From contig JAFYHS010000007.1 in NCBI GenBank assembly GCA_017539045.1, positions 1-64,000 on the forward strand: 64,000 nucleotides of DNA, written 5' to 3'. The position numbers and the translations under genes are program-made. This DNA comes from Bacteroidales bacterium. Its GTDB lineage: Bacteria; Bacteroidota; Bacteroidia; Bacteroidales; F082. The notes beneath the pieces were generated by a model, which saw only the letters and a program-made list of their open reading frames with translations, was not told the origin of the DNA and did no database searches. How positions within the stretch are numbered: the stretch's first letter is position 1; each line of letters starts with the position of its first letter. Of the stretch, positions 16,755 through 24,850 are shown piece after piece.

Positions 16755-16762
16755 CAAAAATA
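16755..16762 (-). promoter_or_regulatory. -7 element for the pyr leader operon
   Basis: TATTTTTG on the minus strand. The predicted mRNA start would fall at about 16750-16747, at or just before the leader ATG. It is divergent from the argS -7 element 34 nt away. Confidence 0.55.
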
Positions 16763-16795
16763 AGGTTTTTTTTATTCCATGACCAGCTTTTTTAC

Positions 16796-16803
16796 TATTT
16801 TTG
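16796..16803 (+). promoter_or_regulatory. -7 element for argS
   Basis: TATTTTTG ends 19 nt before the argS ATG, giving a short 5' leader. The upstream half is shared with the divergent pyr promoter. Confidence 0.6.
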
Positions 16804-16822
16804 TGCAATTAATTCCATCGCT

Positions 16823-18634
16823 ATGTTAGAAGAAGTATTAAGACAATTATTCATAAAGTCATTCACAACTTTATACGGACAGGAACCGCCTGTGCAACAG
16901 GTGAATTTCCAGAAGACGCGCCCCGAGTTTGAGGGTGACATGACCATTGTGGTGTTCCCCTTTGTGAAGTTGGCAGGTCGCAACCCTGAGCAGCTGGCCA
17001 ATGAGATGGGCGCCGAGATGATCAAGGAATCAGACATGATTGCCAAGTTCAATGTGGTAAAAGGTTTTCTTAACCTGTTGATTTCCGATAAGTTCTGGAT
17101 GGATTTCTTCAAAGCGAACCACGAGAACCGTGAGTTCGGCCGCAAACCGGTTTCTGGTAAGAACGTGGTCATTGAGTATTCCTCACCCAACACGAACAAG
17201 CCCTTGCATTTGGGCCATATCCGTAACAACCTCCTTGGCTGGAGTGTCTCCGAAATCATGAAAGCCAATGGCAAGAGAGTTGTGCGTGTCAACCTGGTCA
17301 ATGACCGTGGCATCCACATCTGCAAGAGCATGTTGGCTTGGCTGAAATGGGGTAATGGCTGCACGCCCGAGTCGACGGGCAAGAAGGGTGACCATCTCAT
17401 CGGCGACTTCTATGTGCTGTTCGACAAGAAGTTCAAGGAAGAGGTGAAATCCTTGCTGCCGACCAATTACGACACCTTGGACGAGAAAGCCAAGGAAGAA
17501 GCCAAGGCCAAGGCCGAAGCCGAATCCACGCTGATGCAGGAAGCCCGTGAAATGCTGGTGAAATGGGAAGCCAACGACCCCGAGGTGCGTCACCTGTGGG
17601 AAACGATGAACCAATGGGTGTACGACGGTTTCGACGTGACCTACAAGCGTATGGGCGTTGCCTTCGAGAAGATCTACTATGAATCTCAGACCTATCTGTT
17701 GGGTAAGGCGCTGGTACAGGAAGGCCTCGAAAAAGGCGTCCTCTATCGTCGTGACGACAATTCCGTGTGGTGCGACCTCCGTGATGAAGGCTTGGACGAG
17801 AAACTCCTGCTCCGTCGTGATGGCACCTCGGTGTATATGACCCAAGACCTTGGCACCGCCCAACTGCGTGTCAAGGAATACGACCCGGAGAAGTTGATTT
17901 ATGTTGTGGGTAATGAACAAATCTACCACTTTGACGTGCTGAAACGCGTGTTGGTACGCCTCGGTCGTGAGTGGGGCAATGATATCGAACACCTTTCCTA
18001 TGGCATGGTGGAACTGCCCAACGGTAAGATGAAGTCGCGCGAGGGCACCGTTGTCGATGCCGACGACCTCATGGATGAGATGGTGGCCACAGCCAAGGCC
18101 GTTTCCGATGAGCTCGGCAAGGCTAAGGACCTTTCGCCTGAGGAAGCCGACAAACTCTATCACACCATCGGATTGGGCGCCTTGAAGTATTTTATTCTCA
18201 AGGTCGACCCGAAGAAGACCATGCTCTTCAACCCTGAGGAATCCATCGATTTCAACGGCAACACGGGCCCGTTTGTGCAATACACCCACGCCCGTATCTG
18301 CTCGGTGCTGCGCAAGGCCGAGGAACAGGGCATCAAGCTCGAAAGCGAGGTGAAGATCACCGATTTGCAGCCCAAGGAAAAGGAAATCATCGTGATGATG
18401 TACGGTTGGCCGATGGTCTTGAACCAAGCTGCCGAGAACCGCAGCCCCGCGATGATTGCCAACTTTATCTTCGATCTCGCCAAGGAATTCAACCAGTTCT
18501 ACCAAGAGTGCAGCATCCTGAAGGAGCCCGATGCCGACCGTCGCATGTTCCGCTTGCAGGTGTGCGACATGGTGGCCGCCTTGCTGCGCAATGCCTCTGA
18601 ATTGCTGGGCATCGGAATGCCGAATAGAATGTAA
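16823..18634 (+). CDS. argS: Arginyl-tRNA synthetase
   Basis: Class I synthetase charging tRNA-Arg. ATG 16823 (MLEEVLRQLFIKSF) is chosen over upstream in-frame codons because it starts the family N-terminal domain and follows the promoter; 603 aa. SSPNTNKPLHLGHIRNN contains the HIGH-type site, GKMKSREGTVV stands where other enzymes have KMSKS (normal for ArgRS), and the C-terminal DALR anticodon domain ends at ELLGIGMPNRM. Confidence 0.97.
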   Translation: MLEEVLRQLFIKSFTTLYGQEPPVQQVNFQKTRPEFEGDMTIVVFPFVKLAGRNPEQLANEMGAEMIKESDMIAKFNVVKGFLNLLISDKFWMDFFKANHENREFGRKPVSGKNVVIEYSSPNTNKPLHLGHIRNNLLGWSVSEIMKANGKRVVRVNLVNDRGIHICKSMLAWLKWGNGCTPESTGKKGDHLIGDFYVLFDKKFKEEVKSLLPTNYDTLDEKAKEEAKAKAEAESTLMQEAREMLVKWEANDPEVRHLWETMNQWVYDGFDVTYKRMGVAFEKIYYESQTYLLGKALVQEGLEKGVLYRRDDNSVWCDLRDEGLDEKLLLRRDGTSVYMTQDLGTAQLRVKEYDPEKLIYVVGNEQIYHFDVLKRVLVRLGREWGNDIEHLSYGMVELPNGKMKSREGTVVDADDLMDEMVATAKAVSDELGKAKDLSPEEADKLYHTIGLGALKYFILKVDPKKTMLFNPEESIDFNGNTGPFVQYTHARICSVLRKAEEQGIKLESEVKITDLQPKEKEIIVMMYGWPMVLNQAAENRSPAMIANFIFDLAKEFNQFYQECSILKEPDADRRMFRLQVCDMVAALLRNASELLGIGMPNRM

Positions 18635-18640
18635 TTGTAA

Positions 18641-18659
18641 GGACGCACCGAGTGCGTCC
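18641..18659 (+). other. Hairpin between argS and rsmE
   Basis: 8-bp perfect GC-rich stem (18641-18648 with 18652-18659) with a CGA triloop and no T run. It could stabilise the argS 3' end or be a small palindromic repeat. No second copy was seen in the window. Confidence 0.4.
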
Positions 18660-18673
18660 GCAAACGATAACCA

Positions 18674-19381
18674 ATGAACGTCTTTTACATACCTGGAGCG
18701 AAAGAAGGCCTGACGACCTTGCCCGAGGACGAGTCGAAGCACTGCGTCAAGGTGCTGCGCATGACCGAGGGTGAGCGTTTCTGCGTCACCAACGGCGAAG
18801 GCTATCTCTTCGACGCTGAGTTGGTGGAGGCTTTGCCCAAGCGGGCCACCGTCAACTTGACGAACCAACGCAAAGGGTATGACCACTGGGGCTTTAACCT
18901 CGAAATCGCCATCGCGCCGACCAAACTCAACGAGCGCACGGAGTGGTTCTTGGAGAAAGCCACTGAAATCGGCATCGACCGAGTGAGGTTGTTCACCTCG
19001 TATCATTCGGAACGTCGTGCCGCCAATGTGGAGCGTTTCCAGAAGGTGATGGTGGCGGCCATGAAGCAAAGCATCAAGTCGCGTCTGCCCAAGGTAGAGG
19101 ACTTGGTGCCGTTCGAAAAACTGGTGAAACAACCTTTCGAGGGACAGAAGTTCATCGCCTGGATTGACGACGATGTGAAAGACTGCCTCTGCGACTTGTA
19201 TCAGAAAGGCGAAAATGCTTTGGTGCTCATCGGTCCAGAAGGTGATTTCAGCCCTGAGGAAGTGGCATTGGCCCGAGAAAATGGATTTGTGCCGTGCAGT
19301 CTGGGTGAGGCGCGCCTGCGTACCGAAACGGCGGCCGTTGTGGCTTGTCACACCATTCAACTCATCAACCAAATGAAATGA
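18674..19381 (+). CDS. rsmE: 16S rRNA m3U1498 methyltransferase RsmE
   Basis: SPOUT-fold methyltransferase modifying U1498 of 16S rRNA. 235 aa with an N-terminal PUA-like domain (SKHCVKVLRMTEGERF), KATEIGIDRVRLFTSYHSER in the middle, and the SAM-binding knot LIGPEGDFSPEE followed by LGEARLRTETAAV. The stop overlaps the next start (ATGA at 19378-19381). Confidence 0.95.
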   Translation: MNVFYIPGAKEGLTTLPEDESKHCVKVLRMTEGERFCVTNGEGYLFDAELVEALPKRATVNLTNQRKGYDHWGFNLEIAIAPTKLNERTEWFLEKATEIGIDRVRLFTSYHSERRAANVERFQKVMVAAMKQSIKSRLPKVEDLVPFEKLVKQPFEGQKFIAWIDDDVKDCLCDLYQKGENALVLIGPEGDFSPEEVALARENGFVPCSLGEARLRTETAAVVACHTIQLINQMK

Positions 19382-20025
19382 AGAAACTATTGATTGCCAT
19401 ATTGCTGTCATTCTCTTTCGTTGCCTCGGCCCAGCAACTCAACATCGCCTTGCTGAAATACCGCGGGGGAGGGGATTGGTATGGCAACCCGACGTCGTTG
19501 CCCAACCTTGTGCGTTTCTGCAACCAGGAGATTGGCACCGACATCAACCCTAATGTGCCCACAGTGGAACCGTCGAGCCCAGACTTATTCAACTATCCAT
19601 ACGTCTATATGACAGGTCACGGCAATGTGGTCTTCGATGCCGCAGAGGCGCAAAACCTACGCAACTATATGTTGGCGGGCGGTTTCCTCCACATCGACGA
19701 TAACTATGGCATCCGGCAATACATTGAGCCGCAGATGAAGAAGGTGTTTCCCGAGTTGGATTTCGTGGAACTGCCCTATACGCACGAGATCTTCAAGAAG
19801 CCGTATGCCTTCCCAAACGGCTTGCCGAAGATTCACGAGCACGACAACAAGCCACCCCAACTTTTCGCCTTGATTTACGAAGGGAGAATTGTTTGCATCT
19901 TTACCTATGAATGTGACCTCGGTGACGGTTGGGAGGACCAGCGTGTGCACCACGACTCGCAAGAGACCCGAGAAAAAGCCTTGAAAATGGGCGCGAATAT
20001 ATTACGGTATGTTTTTACTAAATAG
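19378..20025 (+). CDS. Exported DUF4159 protein
   Basis: 215-aa protein with a signal peptide (cleavage near VASAQ) and one DUF4159 domain: LLKYRGGGDWYGNPTSLPNL, MTGHGNVVFDAAEAQNLRNYMLAGG and HIDDNYG. The fold is related to glutamine amidotransferase-like/ThuA domains, but no nucleophile is evident; function unknown. ATG 19378 is used since it overlaps the rsmE stop and opens the signal peptide. Many Bacteroidota carry this short stand-alone form. Confidence 0.88.
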   Translation: MKKLLIAILLSFSFVASAQQLNIALLKYRGGGDWYGNPTSLPNLVRFCNQEIGTDINPNVPTVEPSSPDLFNYPYVYMTGHGNVVFDAAEAQNLRNYMLAGGFLHIDDNYGIRQYIEPQMKKVFPELDFVELPYTHEIFKKPYAFPNGLPKIHEHDNKPPQLFALIYEGRIVCIFTYECDLGDGWEDQRVHHDSQETREKALKMGANILRYVFTK

Positions 20026-20029
20026 CTAA

Positions 20030-20091
20030 GGTCCCTGAACCCGTCGAATGGCCGACCGATAGATGACGGTGCTTCGACAGGCTCAGCAACC
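20030..20091. repeat. Inverted pair of REP-like palindromic units
   Basis: Two arms (20030-20052 and 20069-20091) are imperfect reverse complements. The second arm reads GCTTCGACAGGCTCAG, a core met often as a dispersed intergenic repeat in bacterial genomes. They fill the gap between the DUF4159 and zinc-ribbon genes. No further copy was found in the window. Confidence 0.55.
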
Positions 20092-20130
20092 TGCTTTAAC
20101 TGAATAACTAATAACTGAACAACTAACAAA

Positions 20131-20496
20131 ATGGAAGAAGAAAAAAGAAAATGCCTCTATTGCGGTGAACCGATCATCGGGCGTATCGACAAGAAGTTTT
20201 GCTGCGATTCGTGCCGCAACAGCTATAACTACGAAAAGACCCATAAACAACTCAATGTGATAAGGAAAATCAATGGTATTCTGGCCCGTAATCACAATAT
20301 ACTGTTGGAACTGAATCCCAATGGGAAGGGCTTTGCCAGTAGGCAGCAACTGACAGAGAAAGGCTTTGACTTCAAATACTTTACCAGTACTTATACCACC
20401 AAGGCAGGCGCCGTCTACCATTTCGTTTACGACCAGGGCTATGTGCCAAAGGAAACCGATAAAGATGCGTTCGTCTTGGTAAAGAACATGGATTGA
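20131..20496 (+). CDS. Zinc-ribbon protein (DUF2116-like N-terminus)
   Basis: 121-aa cytosolic protein. The N-terminus has CLYCG (C8, C11) and FCCDSC (C24, C25, C28), a treble-clef or zinc-ribbon pattern as in DUF2116. The rest, with NVIRKINGILARNHNILLEL and a C-terminal beta-rich part, is conserved among Bacteroidales proteins I recall but has no assigned function. A nucleic-acid-related role is a guess from the ribbon only. Confidence 0.75.
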   Translation: MEEEKRKCLYCGEPIIGRIDKKFCCDSCRNSYNYEKTHKQLNVIRKINGILARNHNILLELNPNGKGFASRQQLTEKGFDFKYFTSTYTTKAGAVYHFVYDQGYVPKETDKDAFVLVKNMD

Positions 20497-20516
20497 TAAC
20501 ATTAAGACCATAAATC

Positions 20517-22868
20517 ATGAAAAAGACACTCTTTTTGCTCTTGTTTGCCGTTTTGCTGACGGGTGGCCTTCAGGCGAAGCCCGTTGGTGTCAAGACAGCC
20601 AAAGGACTTGGTGTCAAGTTTATGAATGCTAACACTGAGGTAAAGTCAACTACGGCGGAATTGATTTACACGTCTTATGCTAACAATGGGCAGGCTTGTT
20701 TTTATGTCTTCGCGCTGCAACCCAAAGGCTTTGTCATCGTTGCAGCCGACGACAGGATGCGCCCCATCCTGGGCTATTCGTTGGATGGCAGCTTTGGCAT
20801 CCCTGACGAGGAGAATGGTTTGCAGGTTCTTTTTGATGCCTACAACAGCGATTTGAGCCAAGCCGTTGCGTTGGATTTGAAACAGTCACCAGAGGTTGCT
20901 GAACAATGGCAAATGTTGTCCGAAACAGGCCGTTTGTCTCACCGCGGCGATCGCTCTGTCGGCCCTTTGCTGACCTCCACTTGGCATCAGACGCAGCTAT
21001 ACAACTACCATTGTCCCGAAGATCCCGAAGGCTATGACGGCCATGTGAAGGTGGGTTGTGTGGCCAGCACCATGAGCCAGCTGATGCGTTATTGGGAGTG
21101 GCCCAAGACAGGTACAGGCTCGCACAGCTACTATTGCTACGGCTATGGCAGTACCTCATACGGCACCCTGTCGGCCAACTTCGGTGAGGCTGATTACCGT
21201 TATGAGTTAATGCCTGATTTCTTGGATTACACCAGTCGTCCCGACGAGATCGACGCGGTGGCGTTGCTGGAGTACCACACGGGCGTGAGCGTGGAGATGA
21301 GCTACGGCCCCAATGCCTCTGGTGCCTATTCTGCTGACGTTCAGTATGCCTTGGTGGACTATTTCCGCTATGCCAACACGTTGTCATACAACGACCGTGA
21401 CTACTATACCGATGCCCAATGGATTGCCATGTTGAAGAACGAGTTCGATAACGGTCGTCCAGTGTATTATTCGGCCTACAGCCCGACCAAGGGCGGCACC
21501 CGTGGCGGTCATGCTTTCATCTGCGATGGCTATGATGAGAACGACTTCATGCATTTCAACTGGGGCTGGCAGGGTTTCGACAACGGCTTCTACAGCATTA
21601 ACGCGATGAACCTCACGCATCATGGCTACAACTACAACCACTATGCGTTGGTCAATATTGAACCTAATGAAGAGTATTACAACCAACCCAAACCCATTAG
21701 GAACCTGGAGATCGTGCCAGAGTTTTATGGACAGGCCGTTACGATGAGCTTTACTGCGCCTTCGGAATCCATAGGCGGTGAGTCACTTACAAGCATTGAC
21801 TCCATTGTTTTGATGGTGAATGGAGAACTGATACATTCCTTTATTTCGCCTCAACCGGGAGCGAATCTTGAATTCGGCTATTTCTTTCCGGACAACCTTG
21901 CTCATTCGCGGATGAATTACTTCACAATCTATCCTGTGACCGAAGAAGGTCGTGGTCATGCCGTGACGGATAGTGTCGCGACTTGGACTTCTCCCGGCGT
22001 GATGAATTTCCCGGTCACTTTCTGCTTACATGATGCGGCTGGTGACGGTTGGCTTTCGCCCGCCTTGTCGGTTCTCGATGAGCGTGGCATAGTCCAATAT
22101 CGCATTGGCCTTGCAGAGGGCAGCAACGATACGGTTTCGGTGGATTTGCCCATCACCTACAACAACGAATGGACATTGTATTGGAATTATTGCAACCGTG
22201 GCTATGAGGACGATGATGCGGAATGCACATTCGAAGTCTATGATTTCCAGGGCAATTTGATTTATGCCCAGACGACAAGACCCGAGGTGGGCGAATTGTG
22301 TACTTTCAATGTTGAATGGAATCCCATCATAGCGCCATATTATATTACGGCTGAGTATGTTTATAACGATGACGGCACATACGGGGCGCAAGTTTCTTGG
22401 GACCTGGATCAGAACCAGTGGTTCCGCGATTTTGTCCTCATGCGGTTTACCGACCCGAATAGCAGTGATCATGTGATGATAAGAACTACTGGGCTTTCTT
22501 ATTTCGATCAAGTTGAGCCTGGCAACTATTATTATCGTGTGTTGGCGGAGTATGCGGTTGGCGGAGGCGTTTACCAGCAGTCTGCATTTGCACCGAATCT
22601 CTATGATCCTGAGTTGGATTACGCCGAGATATATGTTACTTCCGTCGAGGAACATCCTGATGCAGCCACTGCTTATCCCAATCCTGTCAGCGATAGGCTA
22701 TATCTGAATGCTGAGGCGCAAGTCGAAGTGTACGATGCCTTGGGACAGAAAGTGTATCAAGGCTTAACCACGTCTGTTGATGTAAGCCGTTGGGAAAGTG
22801 GGATTTACTTTATGAGAATAACAACGGAAACAGGGAATACTATAACGAAAAAAATCATCAAAAAGTAA
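20517..22868 (+). CDS. Secreted C10 cysteine peptidase (streptopain-like) with T9SS tail
   Basis: 783 aa. Signal peptide; Spi-type propeptide (about 25-130, with YVFALQPKGFVIVAADD) that keeps streptopain-like enzymes inactive; C10 catalytic domain with nucleophile C181 in GHVKVGCVAS, H332 in GGHAFICDGYD, and FNWGWQG; then beta-sandwich regions; and a C-terminal sorting domain (AYPNPVSDRLYL ... GIYFMRI ... KKIIKK) of T9SS type A. It should be exported by T9SS and anchored or released by the sortase. A paralog follows 8 nt later. Confidence 0.93.
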   Translation: MKKTLFLLLFAVLLTGGLQAKPVGVKTAKGLGVKFMNANTEVKSTTAELIYTSYANNGQACFYVFALQPKGFVIVAADDRMRPILGYSLDGSFGIPDEENGLQVLFDAYNSDLSQAVALDLKQSPEVAEQWQMLSETGRLSHRGDRSVGPLLTSTWHQTQLYNYHCPEDPEGYDGHVKVGCVASTMSQLMRYWEWPKTGTGSHSYYCYGYGSTSYGTLSANFGEADYRYELMPDFLDYTSRPDEIDAVALLEYHTGVSVEMSYGPNASGAYSADVQYALVDYFRYANTLSYNDRDYYTDAQWIAMLKNEFDNGRPVYYSAYSPTKGGTRGGHAFICDGYDENDFMHFNWGWQGFDNGFYSINAMNLTHHGYNYNHYALVNIEPNEEYYNQPKPIRNLEIVPEFYGQAVTMSFTAPSESIGGESLTSIDSIVLMVNGELIHSFISPQPGANLEFGYFFPDNLAHSRMNYFTIYPVTEEGRGHAVTDSVATWTSPGVMNFPVTFCLHDAAGDGWLSPALSVLDERGIVQYRIGLAEGSNDTVSVDLPITYNNEWTLYWNYCNRGYEDDDAECTFEVYDFQGNLIYAQTTRPEVGELCTFNVEWNPIIAPYYITAEYVYNDDGTYGAQVSWDLDQNQWFRDFVLMRFTDPNSSDHVMIRTTGLSYFDQVEPGNYYYRVLAEYAVGGGVYQQSAFAPNLYDPELDYAEIYVTSVEEHPDAATAYPNPVSDRLYLNAEAQVEVYDALGQKVYQGLTTSVDVSRWESGIYFMRITTETGNTITKKIIKK

Positions 22869-22876
22869 TTGTAACT

Positions 22877-24850
22877 ATGAAAAAGTCTTTTTTTACACTC
22901 TTGCTTGCTGTTCTATTCATAAGTGGTATGCAAGCCAAGACGGTTGATATGCAAACGGCTAAATTCTTGGGCGAGAAGTTTCTGAAGGCCAATACTGAGA
23001 TGAAATCAGTTTATACTGAGTTGACCTACACGGTTTATGCCGATAATGGATCCGCAGCATTTTATGTCTTCACCATGCAGCCCAAGGGTTTTGTCATCGT
23101 AAGTGCTGACGACCGTGCCAAACCCATTTTGGGCTATTCCACGGAGAGTGTATTCAGTGCCGAAGAGATTGCGGACGGTCTTCAGTCGTTCTTTAGGAAT
23201 TATCAGGCTGGATTCAGCCAAATGATGGCCGCCAACGAAGAGCGTACCCTTGAAGCTGTAGCTGACTGGGAACGCTTGGCTGCTACAGGTAAGATCAACG
23301 ATGCTAAGATTACGCGTGAAGTGCCGCATTTGCTGACTTCCATTTGGAACCAGTCGGCTTTATACAATGACCTTTGTCCTATCGACACGTTGGGTCCCAA
23401 TAACCATGTCTACGCCGGCTGCGTGGCCACGGCGATGTCTCAGATCATGTATTATTGGCAATGGCCTCAAACGGGAAGCGGAATTAATGCATACAATTGT
23501 TATCCTTATGGCGATTTGTCTGCTAACTTCGGTGCCACCACTTATGATTTCAGCATGATGCCCGACTATTTGGATTGGACCTCGAGACCAGAGGAGATCC
23601 AGGCTGTGGCTTTGTTGCAATTTCATGCTGGCATAAGTGTCAATATGGGTTACAGCCCTGAAGGCAGTGGCGCTTATTCTGAATTGGTGCTCTATGCCCT
23701 AGAGACCTATTTCAACTACGATGGCCTGTCGATGGAATTCAATTATAAGAATGCATATACGGATTTGGTTTGGGATAACATGCTTCGTGAGAACCTGGAC
23801 TATGGCATGCCGCTTTACTATAGTGCAAGTGGTGACGATGGCGGCCACGCTTTTGTCTGTGATGGCTATGACGACAACGATATGTTCCATTTCAACTGGG
23901 GATGGCAGGGCCTTGACAATGGTTATTATCCTATCAATGGCTTCTACCTCTCACACTATTCTTTCCCGGACTACCATGCGGCGTTGTTCGGCATTTATCC
24001 AGGAGGGGAATTTTGCTACAGGCCTCTCCCTGTTAGCGATTTGCATGTCGAAGAGGTGTCGGCTGGAGCGAACAGGGTTTCTTTTACAACCCCTTCCTTT
24101 ACCGAGTGTGAGCTTGAATTGGGACAGCTCGATTCTGTCGTTGTTATGCGCAATAATGTAGTCGTTCACACCGAAAAGGATGTCGCTTTAGGCGCGGAAT
24201 TGTCTTTTGTTGATACCGATGCCTTGGGCATTTGCCATTATTCATTGACTCCATGGTATTATGGCTCTGTTGGCATGGCCAAAAAGGACACCATTCTGAA
24301 TGGACCGACCTGTGAACTGACCTTCCATCTCCACGACTCGGTGGGCGACGGTTGGATTGCCGAGTCCATCTCTATCGTCGACTCACGTGGCAATGCTGTC
24401 GCAAGGTTGGGCTTGAACGAGGGCAGCGATGCTACGCTTACCGTTGAAGTCCCGTCGGATGACGAACTGAGTCTGCGTTGGGCTTATTCTATTGGAGGCA
24501 AAGACGACGAGAGTTATTTTGAGATTTACGACTGGAATGGTATCCTGGTCTATGCTACCAACGGCAAACCCACAGTGGGCGAGTTGTGCCATGTCTACAC
24601 CGATTGCGGTGATGATGTCGCCGAAAACAACGAGGCTGGCTTTAATCTCTATCCGAATCCAACCGAGTCGCAGGTGACAATTGAGGGTGTTGAAGTTGAA
24701 TGGTTGGAGGTGTATAACGCAATTGGACAACGTGTTGCAGCGTCTTGCCAACAAACCATTGACCTCTCTGGTATGGAAAACGGGTTGTATTTCTTCCGCG
24801 TGAGAACGACCGAAGGGAAGGTTTACTCTGAAAAGGTAATTAAGAAATAA
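22877..24850 (+). CDS. Secreted C10 cysteine peptidase, second paralog, with T9SS tail
   Basis: 657 aa from ATG 22877 (MKKSFFTLLLAVLF); the open frame upstream lies inside the preceding gene and is ignored. Same plan as its neighbour: signal peptide, Spi-like propeptide, C182 (YAGCVATAMSQ), H324 (GGHAFVCDGYD), FNWGWQG, one shorter beta region, then the T9SS tail NLYPNPTESQVTI ... GLYFFRVRT ... SEKVIKK. Both catalytic residues are kept. The pair probably arose by tandem duplication; the second is shorter in the middle. The stop overlaps the convergent glycosyltransferase by 11 bp. Confidence 0.93.
   Translation: MKKSFFTLLLAVLFISGMQAKTVDMQTAKFLGEKFLKANTEMKSVYTELTYTVYADNGSAAFYVFTMQPKGFVIVSADDRAKPILGYSTESVFSAEEIADGLQSFFRNYQAGFSQMMAANEERTLEAVADWERLAATGKINDAKITREVPHLLTSIWNQSALYNDLCPIDTLGPNNHVYAGCVATAMSQIMYYWQWPQTGSGINAYNCYPYGDLSANFGATTYDFSMMPDYLDWTSRPEEIQAVALLQFHAGISVNMGYSPEGSGAYSELVLYALETYFNYDGLSMEFNYKNAYTDLVWDNMLRENLDYGMPLYYSASGDDGGHAFVCDGYDDNDMFHFNWGWQGLDNGYYPINGFYLSHYSFPDYHAALFGIYPGGEFCYRPLPVSDLHVEEVSAGANRVSFTTPSFTECELELGQLDSVVVMRNNVVVHTEKDVALGAELSFVDTDALGICHYSLTPWYYGSVGMAKKDTILNGPTCELTFHLHDSVGDGWIAESISIVDSRGNAVARLGLNEGSDATLTVEVPSDDELSLRWAYSIGGKDDESYFEIYDWNGILVYATNGKPTVGELCHVYTDCGDDVAENNEAGFNLYPNPTESQVTIEGVEVEWLEVYNAIGQRVAASCQQTIDLSGMENGLYFFRVRTTEGKVYSEKVIKK

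Noticed and set aside
17183-19411. 742-codon open frame on the minus strand across argS and rsmE
   Set aside because: It crosses two well-supported genes and their junction on the other strand. Its translation shows no domain, so it is a codon-bias shadow.
22790-22876. Longer N-terminus for the second C10 peptidase
   Set aside because: It lies inside the preceding gene and would destroy the signal peptide that begins at ATG 22877.
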